Below, piece by piece: positions 33,331 to 41,688 of a stretch of DNA of 64,000 nucleotides (its first letter is position 1; every line of letters begins with the position of its first letter). Under the pieces are notes generated by a model. The model saw only the letters and a list, made by a program, of their open reading frames with translations, ran no database searches and was not told where the DNA came from. The stretch lies in assembly GCA_002389045.1 (NCBI GenBank), contig DGNS01000011.1, positions 60,049 to 124,048 on the forward strand, read 5' to 3'. Source of the stretch: Thiotrichaceae bacterium UBA4486 (lineage in GTDB: Bacteria > Pseudomonadota > Gammaproteobacteria > Eutrophobiales > Eutrophobiaceae). The position numbers and the translations under genes are program-made.

Positions 33331-34107
33331 ATGTGTCGACTGGCCGCCTACCTGGGCAGGGAAATCACCCTGCGCGATTTTTTCTCCGCCTCCGAACACA
33401 GCCTTGTTGTCCAGGCCTACGCGCCGAAGGAAATGCAGGAAGCAGTGCTCAACGCCGACGGCTTCGGCATCGGCTGGTTCAACGACCGTGGCGAGGCCGT
33501 GGCCTACAAGCAGACCCTGCCGGCCTGGTCGGACAGCAACCTGCCGGCACTGGAAACCAGTCTGTCACGCCCCCTCTGGGTGGGTAATGTGCGCAGTGCG
33601 ACACCGGGGCAACTGGTGCACATCGGCAACACCCAGCCCTTTATTCATGACCGCCTGCACTTCCTGCACAACGGTTTCATCGAACAGTTCCAGGAGGGCA
33701 TGAAAGAACGCCTGATCCCGCTGGTCGATGCCGGCATACTGGCCACGCTCCAGGGCGACACGGATTCCGGCTGGATGGCGGCCCTCTTTCATCAGCAACG
33801 GAAGCAGCATGCGGACATCAACACCGCGTTACTCGAGACCTGCCGGCAACTGGCCGGCATCGCAGGAGAGAAAAAAATCCTCGCCAATCTGATCATTAGC
33901 GACGGCCGGCGTCTGGTCGCCAGCCGTTTTGCCCTCAATGCCGACTGTCCGAGTCTGTATTACCTGGTCAACGGCCGCCGCTTTCCGGAAGCGGCGCTGA
34001 TTGCCTCGGAACCTTTCGACGACGATCCCGGCTGGACACCCGTGCCGGTACAGCAACGGCTGATCATCGATGACAACCTGCAGGTGGAAACACAAACGAT
34101 TACCTGA
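33331..34107 (+). CDS. egtC: EgtC-like class II glutamine amidotransferase
   Basis: A 258-residue Ntn-hydrolase with the catalytic Cys2 exposed after removal of Met1 (MCRLAAYLG). The motifs NADGFGIGWF, VGNVRSATPG, HNGFI and SEPFDDDPGW match EgtC, which in mycobacteria removes the gamma-glutamyl group from the sulfoxide intermediate in ergothioneine synthesis. It is followed after 2 bp by an EgtB-like gene, so the pair is one transcript. EgtA, EgtD and EgtE are not in this window. YafJ-type amidases are the nearest alternative, but the EgtB neighbour favours EgtC. Confidence 0.8.
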   Translation: MCRLAAYLGREITLRDFFSASEHSLVVQAYAPKEMQEAVLNADGFGIGWFNDRGEAVAYKQTLPAWSDSNLPALETSLSRPLWVGNVRSATPGQLVHIGNTQPFIHDRLHFLHNGFIEQFQEGMKERLIPLVDAGILATLQGDTDSGWMAALFHQQRKQHADINTALLETCRQLAGIAGEKKILANLIISDGRRLVASRFALNADCPSLYYLVNGRRFPEAALIASEPFDDDPGWTPVPVQQRLIIDDNLQVETQTIT

Positions 34108-34109
34108 AT

Positions 34110-35258
34110 ATGGGCAATATGCAGCTGGCCGATTATCAATCACTGTTGCTGGACCACATCCGTGACTTCGGCGAAAATCACTACGCCACCCGCTTCCATC
34201 CCGATCTCAGCCCCGCGGGCTGGCACCTGGGTCATTGTATATACACGGAGTCATACTGGATCCGCGAACGCTGGCTGGCCATGGAAACCATTGACCCGGA
34301 TCTCAAACGCCTTTATGTGCCGGAGTTGTCCAGCAAACCCGCGCGCAGTGAACGAATCGCGCCCTATCAGCAATTGCTGGACTGGTCGCAACAGGTGCAG
34401 TCCGAGAACCAGGCCCTGATCCGGGAACACAGGACACACGCCGGTGATCACGAACTCATGCAGGACGGCTACCTGCTCGGTTTCCTGCAACAACATTACG
34501 CCCAGCACATCGAGACCGTGCAGATGATCCGTGCGCAACACCGGCTGCAACTCGATGCCGAGGATAACGGCGATCTGACAACAACGGTTACTGATCCGGT
34601 TGACGACGCCTGGATTGAAATCAGCGCAGGGGAATATCCCATCGGCAGCACCGGTCACTGGCATTACGACAATGAAAAAATCGCATTCACCCGGCGGCTC
34701 GACGGCTACCTCATTGCGGAACATCCTGTCACCAATCACCAATACCGGCATTTCATCGATGATGGCGGCTACCGGCGCCCGGAGTTGTGGTCCGGGGCGG
34801 GCCGGCGCTGGAAGGAAAACTATGGGCCAAAGAGGCCGGAATACTGGCGGGTGAATGGTCACAATAATTGGCTACAGGCAACGGCGGATGGATGTGAACC
34901 CCTGGCCGATGCCGCCCCGGTGATCGGGATTAATTATCACGAAGCCGGCGCCTTTGCCGCATGGGCCGGCGCCCGTCTGCCGCATGAATACGAATGGGAA
35001 GCAGCCGCGGCCGGCGGCCGGTTAAAAGCTGTGGGACAGTGCTGGGAGTGGTGCGCGAATGCCTTCCATCCCTACGCCGGCTTCAAGGCCTACCCTTATG
35101 ACGGTTACTCGCTGCCCTGGTTTGATAATAATCACTTCGTCCTTCGCGGCAGCAGTCGCTATACCCTGGACATCATCCGCCGACCGTCTTTTCGCAATTA
35201 CTACGAAGCGGATAAGCGACACATTTTTGCCGGACTGCGGCTGGCCAGGACGCCTTGA
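34110..35258 (+). CDS. egtB: EgtB-like non-haem iron sulfoxide synthase
   Basis: A 382-residue two-domain protein: N-terminal DinB-like helices (1-150) with the iron-binding motif H-x3-H-x-E in QQHYAQHIETV and an upstream His in HLGHCIYTES, then a formylglycine-generating-enzyme-type domain (170-380). EgtB joins a thiol to trimethylhistidine using oxygen. The C-terminal block ends RPSFRNYYEADKRHIFAG; I recall RNWD at this place in mycobacterial EgtB, so substrate choice may differ. It is rather short for the family. SenA-like selenoneine synthase is an alternative, but the EgtC partner supports a sulfur pathway. Confidence 0.8.
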   Translation: MGNMQLADYQSLLLDHIRDFGENHYATRFHPDLSPAGWHLGHCIYTESYWIRERWLAMETIDPDLKRLYVPELSSKPARSERIAPYQQLLDWSQQVQSENQALIREHRTHAGDHELMQDGYLLGFLQQHYAQHIETVQMIRAQHRLQLDAEDNGDLTTTVTDPVDDAWIEISAGEYPIGSTGHWHYDNEKIAFTRRLDGYLIAEHPVTNHQYRHFIDDGGYRRPELWSGAGRRWKENYGPKRPEYWRVNGHNNWLQATADGCEPLADAAPVIGINYHEAGAFAAWAGARLPHEYEWEAAAAGGRLKAVGQCWEWCANAFHPYAGFKAYPYDGYSLPWFDNNHFVLRGSSRYTLDIIRRPSFRNYYEADKRHIFAGLRLARTP

Positions 35259-35266
35259 AGACGACT

Positions 35267-35728
35267 TCAGGACGAGGCCGCGTCTAGCATTTTTTCGAGT
35301 TTCTTGTCCTTGCGGCGTTCAGCCAGGGTGATGGCCGTATTCTTGCTCTTGTCTTGCACGGAAACGTCCGCCCCGGCATCGATCAGCATCTGCGCAATGT
35401 CATGATCGCCGGTAATGACCGCAATCATCAGTGCGGTCCTGCCCATGGCGTCCACGGTGTTGACGTTGGCGCCTTCAACCAGCAGTTCACGAACGATACG
35501 CCGGTTACGCTTGTAGACCGCGCTCATCAGGGCCGAACGGCCCTGGGCGTTGACCGCGTTGACATCGGCGCCGCCGGCGATCAGCGATTTGACTTGCTCG
35601 AGGCGTCCTTCCTTGGCGGCCAGGTACAGATCGGCAGGGGCCGTCGTTTCCGCGACATCCTGGGCCGTCACGGTGCCCGGCTGGACAAGGCCGAACAGCA
35701 GGATCAGGGTTGAAATTCGGCTATACAT
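35267..35728 (-). CDS. Secreted ankyrin-repeat protein
   Basis: A 153-residue protein with a signal peptide (about 1-22, ending VTAQ) and about three to four ankyrin repeats (33-145), each with the G-ADVNA/TPL-like pattern: IAGGADVNAVNAQGRSALM, VEGANVNTVDAMGRTALM, IDAGADVSVQDKSKNTAIT. Ankyrin repeats are protein-binding scaffolds; a periplasmic partner is implied but unknown. The start at 35728 places the signal peptide first; the frame open to 35800 adds a charged leader with no support. It converges on egtB with 8 bp between stops. Confidence 0.85.
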   Translation of the reverse strand: MYSRISTLILLFGLVQPGTVTAQDVAETTAPADLYLAAKEGRLEQVKSLIAGGADVNAVNAQGRSALMSAVYKRNRRIVRELLVEGANVNTVDAMGRTALMIAVITGDHDIAQMLIDAGADVSVQDKSKNTAITLAERRKDKKLEKMLDAASS

Positions 35729-35852
35729 GGTGCTGCATCGATGAATATGACTGTTGCGTCTGTATCGGCCTTTACCACGCAAACTGGAGTGCATTGGCAT
35801 CGGGCAATCCGGCTTCTATGGCATAATCGGCGACTTTGACCGTGATGCATCC

Positions 35853-36374
35853 ATGAGCCAGGAATACCCCAACAAACTCGGACGCCTGATGACCCTCTTC
35901 GCCTGGGCGCTGTTACTGGTCCTGCTCGCGGTATTGTTCAGCGATCTACTGGAACGGCAGGTTAACCCCAACCGCAATGTCATCGGCACAGTGGATGCGG
36001 ATGAACGCCGCGTCGAATTGAAACGCAATCGGCAGGGTCATTACGTCAGTAACGGGCGCATCAACGGCCGGCCCGTGACCTTTCTGCTCGATACCGGGGC
36101 CACCGATGTCAGTGTTCCGGCGGTTGTGGCGGAACGGCTGGGACTGCAACGCGGCTTTGCCGGCCAGGCGCAGACGGCCAGCGGGGTGATCACGGTCTAC
36201 GCAACCCGGCTTGAGACAGTTGAAATCGGTAATATTGTTCTCCATGATGTGCGGGCCCATATCAACCCGCACATGCATGACCGGCATATCCTGCTGGGCA
36301 TGAGTTTTCTCAAGCAACTGGAGTTCCGCCAGCAGGGCGACACACTCACGATTATCCAGTCATACCGGGGATAA
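35853..36374 (+). CDS. Membrane-anchored retropepsin-like aspartic protease (TIGR02281 type)
   Basis: A 173-residue protein with one N-terminal helix (about 13-30) and a clan AA aspartic protease domain (about 45-170). The active-site motif is LLDTGATDVSVP, followed by the flap-like and ILLGMSFL motifs that define this bacterial retropepsin-like group. It would act as a dimer in the periplasm; no substrate is known to me. The ATG at 35853 avoids a 33-residue leader without homology. It is 6 bp upstream of the AGCS symporter gene and likely cotranscribed with it and nadC. Confidence 0.88.
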   Translation: MSQEYPNKLGRLMTLFAWALLLVLLAVLFSDLLERQVNPNRNVIGTVDADERRVELKRNRQGHYVSNGRINGRPVTFLLDTGATDVSVPAVVAERLGLQRGFAGQAQTASGVITVYATRLETVEIGNIVLHDVRAHINPHMHDRHILLGMSFLKQLEFRQQGDTLTIIQSYRG

Positions 36375-36380
36375 ACTTTA

Positions 36381-37727
36381 TTGGACAAGACCTTTGAATA
36401 CCTGAGCGGTTTGATCTGGGGTGAATACGTGCTCATCCCGCTGCTTGCCTTCACCGGCATTTACCTGACTCTTGGACTGCGCGCCTTCACCTGGCGCCGG
36501 CTTGGCGAGGCGTTACGGGCACTGTGGCATGGGCGACTGGCCATGACCGGGGAGAAAGGTGAAATTCCACCGTTCCAGGCCCTGATGACCGCCATGTCGG
36601 CGACCATCGGTACCGGCAACATCGCCGGCGTCGCCACCGCTATTTTCGCCGGCGGTCCCGGCGCGGTATTCTGGATGTGGATCATCGCCATATTCGGCAT
36701 GGCCACCAAGTATTCCGAAGCCGTGCTGGCGGTGAAATACCGGGAACAGGACGAACTCGGTCATTACGTCGGCGGACCGATGTACTACATCAAGAACGGT
36801 CTTGGCGACAACTGGCGCTGGCTCGGGATGCTGTTTGCGGTGTTCGGCACCGTGGCCGCCTTCGGCATCGGCAACCTGGTGCAGTCGAACACAGTCGCCG
36901 ATGTCATGCACGCCACCTTCGACATCCCGCAGTTCATCACCGGCGGCATCATTGCGATTCTCGCCGGCGTGGTGATACTCGGCGGTATCCGCCGCATCGG
37001 TGAAGTGGCCTCGAAACTGGTACCGTTCATGGCCGTCGCCTACGTGCTGGTGGCCCTCGTGATCATCATTGCCAATTTCATGCAGATCCCTGCTGTTATC
37101 GTGCTCATTGTCGAGTCGGCATTTACCGGAACGGCGGCCACCGGCGGTTTCGCCGGCGCCACGGTCTGGGCCGCCATCCGCTTCGGTGTCGCCCGCGGCA
37201 TCTTTTCCAACGAGGCCGGGCTGGGCAGCGCGCCCATCGCCCATGCCGCCGCCCGCACCCGTGACCCGGTGCGCCAGGGCATGATCGCCATGCTGGGCAC
37301 GTTCATCGACACCCTGGTGTTATGTACCATGACCGCGTTCGTCATCCTCCTCACCGGGGCCTGGTCCTCCGGTCATAACGGCGCCGAACTGTCATCACTG
37401 GCTTTCAATACCGGCTTGCCGGGTCTCGGCGGCCCGCTCGTGGCCCTGGCGCTGGCTATCTTTGCCTTCACCACCATCCTCGGCTGGAGTTATTACGGCG
37501 AACGCTGCGCGGAATTCGTCTTCGGCGTCCACGCAATCCTGCCTTACCGGATCTGCTGGATCGCGGTGATCATGGTCGGCGCGTTGATCCACAAAATCAG
37601 TATCGTCTGGAATTTTTCCGACCTGCTGAACGGTCTCATGGCAATCCCGAATCTCATCGCCCTGCTGCTGTTGAGCCCGGTGGTGTTTGCCCTGACGCGG
37701 GAATACCGGAGGAATGGTGATGGCTGA
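36381..37727 (+). CDS. Sodium:alanine/glycine symporter (AGCS family)
   Basis: A 448-residue membrane transporter with about ten helices. Family motifs are clear: GEIPPFQALMTAMSATIGTGNIAGVATAI, FWMWIIAIFGMATKYSEAVLAVKYR, and GVARGIFSNEAGLGSAPIAHAAA. It imports alanine or glycine with sodium. A TTG start at 36381 is supported by GGGG 10 bases upstream and by the lack of any ATG before the first membrane segments. The stop overlaps the nadC start. Confidence 0.93.
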   Translation: MDKTFEYLSGLIWGEYVLIPLLAFTGIYLTLGLRAFTWRRLGEALRALWHGRLAMTGEKGEIPPFQALMTAMSATIGTGNIAGVATAIFAGGPGAVFWMWIIAIFGMATKYSEAVLAVKYREQDELGHYVGGPMYYIKNGLGDNWRWLGMLFAVFGTVAAFGIGNLVQSNTVADVMHATFDIPQFITGGIIAILAGVVILGGIRRIGEVASKLVPFMAVAYVLVALVIIIANFMQIPAVIVLIVESAFTGTAATGGFAGATVWAAIRFGVARGIFSNEAGLGSAPIAHAAARTRDPVRQGMIAMLGTFIDTLVLCTMTAFVILLTGAWSSGHNGAELSSLAFNTGLPGLGGPLVALALAIFAFTTILGWSYYGERCAEFVFGVHAILPYRICWIAVIMVGALIHKISIVWNFSDLLNGLMAIPNLIALLLLSPVVFALTREYRRNGDG

Positions 37728-38550
37728 GTTACCGAAGGACATCCAGGCCGTCGTGGGCCTGGCCCTGGACGAGGACATCGGACCGGGTGATATCACCGCG
37801 GCGCTGGTGCCTACCGACAGCCGGGCCCGGGCCATCATCATCTCCCGCGAGTCCGCCGTTCTCTGTGGCAGCGCCTGGGTGAACGAGGTTTATCGGCAAC
37901 TGGATACGCAAATCACGCTGCAGTGGCACTGTGCCGACGGTGATGCCATACGACCCGACGACGTGATCTGTGAACTGGCGGGGCCGGCCCGGGCGCTGCT
38001 GACGGGGGAGCGCACGGCGCTGAATTTTCTCCAGTGTCTCTCGGGCACGGCCACCCTCACCCGCCACTACGTTGAGCGTGTCAAAGGCAGCGGCTGCCGC
38101 ATCCTCGATACGCGTAAAACCATTCCAGGATTAAGAAGCGCACAGAAATACGCCGTCGCCTGTGGCGGCGGTGTCAATCACCGCATGGGCCTGTATGACG
38201 CCGTGCTAATCAAGGAAAACCACATCATCGCCGCCGGTGGCATCGCTGCCGCCGTCAGCCAGGCGAAAACCGCGGACAAGAAAATCCAGGTGGAAGTGGA
38301 AACGCTGGAGGAATTGCAGCAGGCCATCGATGCCGGGGCCGATGCCGTGCTGCTGGATAATTTCAGTATTGAAACCCTGCGTCAGGCCGTATCCCTGGCC
38401 AGGGGCTGTATTACCCTGGAGGCTTCCGGTGGCATCGACGAGACCACACTGGGCAATATCGCCGCCACCGGCGTGGATTATATTTCCATCGGAGCCCTGA
38501 CCAAGCATGTAAAAGCCATCGATTTCTCGATGCGCTTTACGACACCGTAA
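37720..38550 (+). CDS. nadC: Nicotinate-nucleotide pyrophosphorylase (quinolinate phosphoribosyltransferase)
   Basis: A 276-residue NAD-biosynthesis enzyme converting quinolinate and PRPP to nicotinate mononucleotide. The family blocks EDIGPGDIT, GERTALNFLQCLSGTAT, DTRKTIPGLRSAQKYAVACGGG and HRMGLYDAVLIKENH are complete. GGAGG lies 7 bases before ATG 37720, favouring it over ATG 37714. It overlaps the AGCS gene by 8 bp. nadA and nadB are not in the window. Its stop and that of the convergent fchA fall in one small stem (38547-38566). Confidence 0.97.
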   Translation: MAELPKDIQAVVGLALDEDIGPGDITAALVPTDSRARAIIISRESAVLCGSAWVNEVYRQLDTQITLQWHCADGDAIRPDDVICELAGPARALLTGERTALNFLQCLSGTATLTRHYVERVKGSGCRILDTRKTIPGLRSAQKYAVACGGGVNHRMGLYDAVLIKENHIIAAGGIAAAVSQAKTADKKIQVEVETLEELQQAIDAGADAVLLDNFSIETLRQAVSLARGCITLEASGGIDETTLGNIAATGVDYISIGALTKHVKAIDFSMRFTTP

Positions 38551-38562
38551 GCCGCGCTTCGC

Positions 38563-39186
38563 TTACAGGCGTTCTTTTACCAGCTGGTAAATTGACTCGG
38601 TTTTGGCGTCACTGCCCTCGAGGAGTTGCTCCAGCTGACCCAGGCGGTCCTTGACGAAATCGGAATCCTTGATGCCGCCCACATTGATGTACACGTTCAG
38701 GGCCGCACTTTTCAGGCCGGCATGGGCGGCGAGAACCGAAACGCCGGAATCACTGATCACGTTTTTGTTGCCCTTGCGGGCAACCTCTTCACTGATATCT
38801 ATGACATCGCGACACAAACTGGCGCAGGCCAGGGGAACATCGGTCGCCTCTTTCAGTCCTTGCTGGATGGCGTCCGCGCGCTCGGCCTTTTGCTCGTCGG
38901 ACTCTTTGGGCATGCCATAGGCCGCCATCACCTTGTTGAAAGCGTCCACATCCGCCTTGATCATTTCAACCAATTCGGCACGCAATTGCTCGGTTTTTTT
39001 CACGGCCGCTTGCATGTCATCTTCCACTTCGGCGTAATTCTTTTTACCCACCGTCAGATTGCAGACCATGCTGGTCAGGGCCGCACCCATGGCGCCCATG
39101 ATGGCCGCCGCGCTGCCGCCGCCGGGCGTGGAGGCGCTGCTGGCCAGGTTGTCAAGAAAGCTGGCTACGGACTGGTCTTTGATCAT
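38563..39186 (-). CDS. fchA: Methenyltetrahydrofolate cyclohydrolase (FchA type)
   Basis: A 207-residue protein of the formiminotransferase-cyclodeaminase domain family. The glycine-rich STPGGGSAAAIMGAMGAALTSMVCNL block near residue 19 is diagnostic for the folate site. In methylotrophs FchA converts 5,10-methenyl- to 10-formyl-tetrahydrofolate, working with MtdA; here mtdA is the divergent neighbour 257 bp away. A stand-alone histidine-degradation cyclodeaminase is the alternative but is unlikely in this context. Confidence 0.9.
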   Translation of the reverse strand: MIKDQSVASFLDNLASSASTPGGGSAAAIMGAMGAALTSMVCNLTVGKKNYAEVEDDMQAAVKKTEQLRAELVEMIKADVDAFNKVMAAYGMPKESDEQKAERADAIQQGLKEATDVPLACASLCRDVIDISEEVARKGNKNVISDSGVSVLAAHAGLKSAALNVYINVGGIKDSDFVKDRLGQLEQLLEGSDAKTESIYQLVKERL

Positions 39187-39443
39187 TATTTAACTCCCCG
39201 CTTGGTTAGGGTTCATTTCAAGTGCTTGTATCGTACGGGTCGACGTCTCGGTCCCCTGTGTAAAAGGTGGCGTATCCTACCATATCCGGCGCTATTGTCG
39301 CTGCTGCCCTCATACGGTACTTTATCGCCTTTGCAGCGCGCAGTCAGGGAGGCCAGGGCACAAGGTAAAAAAATGTTCCGCGCCGGTCGGTGTGTGCCCG
39401 GATAATAACCATAAATCAATTTAATAAAATTGCAGGGGGATTG

Positions 39444-40301
39444 ATGAAAAAACTTTTATTTCAACTGGATACGGATGCTCACCCGGCCGTTTTCGACACC
39501 GTTGTCGCCTATGACGGCGGTGCTGACCATGTAATTGGCCATGGCAATGTTACACCGGACAACGTGACCTCACTGGTGGAAGGCTGCATTTTCACCCGCG
39601 CGCCGAAGGACAAGAAATACACCGCGATTTTCGTGGGTGGCAGCGACATGACCGCCGGGGAGAAGCTTTTCAAGGCGGTGCAGAAAACTTTTTTTGCCGA
39701 TTTTCGCGTGTCCGTGATGCTCGACAGCAACGGCAGCAATACCACCGCGGCAGCCGGCGTGGCCAAGTTGCTGACCAGCGGCAGCATCAGGGACAAACGC
39801 TGCGTGATCCTGGCCGGTACCGGTCCGGTGGGCCGCCGTGCCGCGGCCATGATGGCCCTGGAGGGCGCTAACGTGGCTCTGACCTCGCGCACCGCGGATC
39901 GCGCCCGCCAGACCTGCGCCGATATCAAAACCACTTTCGATGTGGATATCGAACCCATCGCCGCTGCCGACAACGAGGCTCGCGCCCGGGCTGTCGAAGA
40001 TGCCAACGTGGTATTCGCCACCGGCGCTGCCGGCACGGAATTGTTGTTACCGGAACATTGGCAGGGTAACGACAACATTGAAATGATAGCCGATGCCAAC
40101 GCCACCCCGCCACTGGGCATCGGTGGCACCGAAATGTTCGATCGCGGGGAAAACCGCAACGGCAAGATCATCTGGGGCGCCATCGGCTTCGGCACTTTGA
40201 AACTGGCCGTACACCGGGCCTGCATTGGCAAGTTATTCGAAAGCAACGACCAGTTATTTGATGCGGTTGAAATCTTTGCGCTGGCCAAGGCCATGGCGTA
40301 A
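39444..40301 (+). CDS. mtdA: NADP-dependent methylene-tetrahydrofolate/tetrahydromethanopterin dehydrogenase
   Basis: A 285-residue protein similar along its length to MtdA: the N-terminus KKLLFQLDTDAHPAVFDTVV, GGADHVIGHGNVTPDNV, MLDSNGSNTTAAAGVAKL and the dinucleotide-binding GTGPVGRRAA all match my memory of the Methylobacterium enzyme. It oxidises the methylene- to methenyl-carrier with NADP. AGGGGG lies directly before the ATG. Divergent fchA supplies the next step. Whether it also uses methanopterin depends on the rest of the genome. A folate-only role (replacing FolD) is favoured by the FchA partner. Confidence 0.92.
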   Translation: MKKLLFQLDTDAHPAVFDTVVAYDGGADHVIGHGNVTPDNVTSLVEGCIFTRAPKDKKYTAIFVGGSDMTAGEKLFKAVQKTFFADFRVSVMLDSNGSNTTAAAGVAKLLTSGSIRDKRCVILAGTGPVGRRAAAMMALEGANVALTSRTADRARQTCADIKTTFDVDIEPIAAADNEARARAVEDANVVFATGAAGTELLLPEHWQGNDNIEMIADANATPPLGIGGTEMFDRGENRNGKIIWGAIGFGTLKLAVHRACIGKLFESNDQLFDAVEIFALAKAMA

Positions 40302-40415
40302 TCCGGTCAGGCCCGGATCTGCCCTGCAGGTGACGTAACCGGTTAAAGGCCGGCACACAACAACCCGGCACTGCCCGCCGCCTCGACATTGATGTTATAT
40401 TGACCTGTGAAACCT

Positions 40416-41573
40416 ATGCTCAGATATCTTCTCAGCCTGATTTTCCTGCTGGCCATGCCAATTGCCATCCTGGCGCAGGACGCCGAATATGATACCGGCA
40501 AACAGGCCTTTCTGGATGGTGAATACGCCAGGGCCCTGGAAATACTCAAACCGCTGGCCGAGACCGGCCATTCCCAGGCACAGGTCACCCTGGGTATCAT
40601 GTACGACAATGGTAACGGGGTGCGCGAGGATCCTGAAGAGGCCTTTCGCTGGTACATGATGGCGGCGGAACAGGGTTTTCCCATTGTTCAGCACCAGGTC
40701 GCCTTCAAGTATCTGCATGGCATCGGTGTTGAACAGAATTTCCAGGAAGCGGCGAAATGGTGGGAACTCTCGGCCAATGCCGGACTGGCCGATTCACAAT
40801 TTAACCTCGCCCTGATGCTCTATCGTGGTCTCGGTATCGATCAGGACCTCGACCGTGCCCGGCAACTCTTTACGGCGGCGGCTGAACAGGGTCACGGTCA
40901 CGCCCAGTACAGCCTCGCGGTCATGTACGCCTTCGGGCAAGGCGTGGAAAAAGACTACGAACAGGCCATTAAATGGTTTCATAAATCCGCCGTTCAGGAC
41001 GTGGCCCAGGCGCAATACAACCTCGGGATCTTTTACGAAAACGGTTTCGGTATCAGCGCCGATGAGGAGACGGCCAGGCTATGGTACGAGAAAGCGGCCG
41101 CCAACGGACTGAAACAGGCCCGGGAAAAACTCGACCAGCTGGAACATCCTGAAGCAGCGGACGCATCGCCGCAACCGGTATTGCAGGAACCGGTAATGGT
41201 GGAACCCGCGCCGATGACAGAAACCGAATCATCGCAGCCGGCCACAGCCACGGACAGGACCGGCAAAGCCATCCACACCGAGGACTGGGTGATGCAGCAA
41301 TCCCCCGAGCAATACACACTGCAAATCGGCAGCAGTGTCAATGAACAGAAAATTATCAATCTTATCCGGGACAACAGCCTCACGGAGCAGGCTGCCTACA
41401 TCCGGGTGATAGTCAGTGGAGTCACACGATTTTCAGCCCTGTATGGCGTATACGACACCTTCAATGCCGCGGAATCGGCTGCCCGCGAACTTCCGGAGCA
41501 TTTGCAGAAAGCCGGGCCCTGGGTGCGTAACTTCGGCATCCTGCAGAAACTGATCAATGACAGCAGACCCTGA
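40416..41573 (+). CDS. Periplasmic Sel1-repeat protein with C-terminal SPOR domain
   Basis: About 385 residues. A signal peptide (about 1-22, ending ILAQ) is followed by six or so Sel1-like TPR repeats (about 30-235), each with the A-x2-G-x3-A-Q-x-x-L-G-x-M-Y pattern, then a proline- and glutamate-rich linker (about 245-290) and a SPOR domain (about 297-380, YTLQIGSSVNEQ ... GVYDTFNAAESAA). SPOR domains bind denuded glycans at the division septum, so the protein may bring partners to septal peptidoglycan. GTG 40407 is an alternative start. A 16-bp perfect hairpin follows the stop. Confidence 0.88.
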   Translation: MLRYLLSLIFLLAMPIAILAQDAEYDTGKQAFLDGEYARALEILKPLAETGHSQAQVTLGIMYDNGNGVREDPEEAFRWYMMAAEQGFPIVQHQVAFKYLHGIGVEQNFQEAAKWWELSANAGLADSQFNLALMLYRGLGIDQDLDRARQLFTAAAEQGHGHAQYSLAVMYAFGQGVEKDYEQAIKWFHKSAVQDVAQAQYNLGIFYENGFGISADEETARLWYEKAAANGLKQAREKLDQLEHPEAADASPQPVLQEPVMVEPAPMTETESSQPATATDRTGKAIHTEDWVMQQSPEQYTLQIGSSVNEQKIINLIRDNSLTEQAAYIRVIVSGVTRFSALYGVYDTFNAAESAARELPEHLQKAGPWVRNFGILQKLINDSRP

Positions 41574-41575
41574 TG

Positions 41576-41612
41576 ATCAATACCGGTTCGTTGAACACGA
41601 ACCGGTATTGAT
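41576..41612 (+). terminator. 16-bp perfect hairpin after the Sel1-SPOR gene
   Basis: Arms 41576-41591 and 41597-41612 are perfect complements (ATCAATACCGGTTCGT) around a TGAAC loop, starting 2 bases after the stop codon. There is no T-run after it, so Rho-independent termination would be weak; it may instead protect the mRNA 3' end. Confidence 0.5.
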
Positions 41613-41688
41613 TGCAGACAACAAGAACGAACTCAAAATTACATATCTTTAATACCTTTTGTCAGGAAATGGAATTATCATTTCAAAC

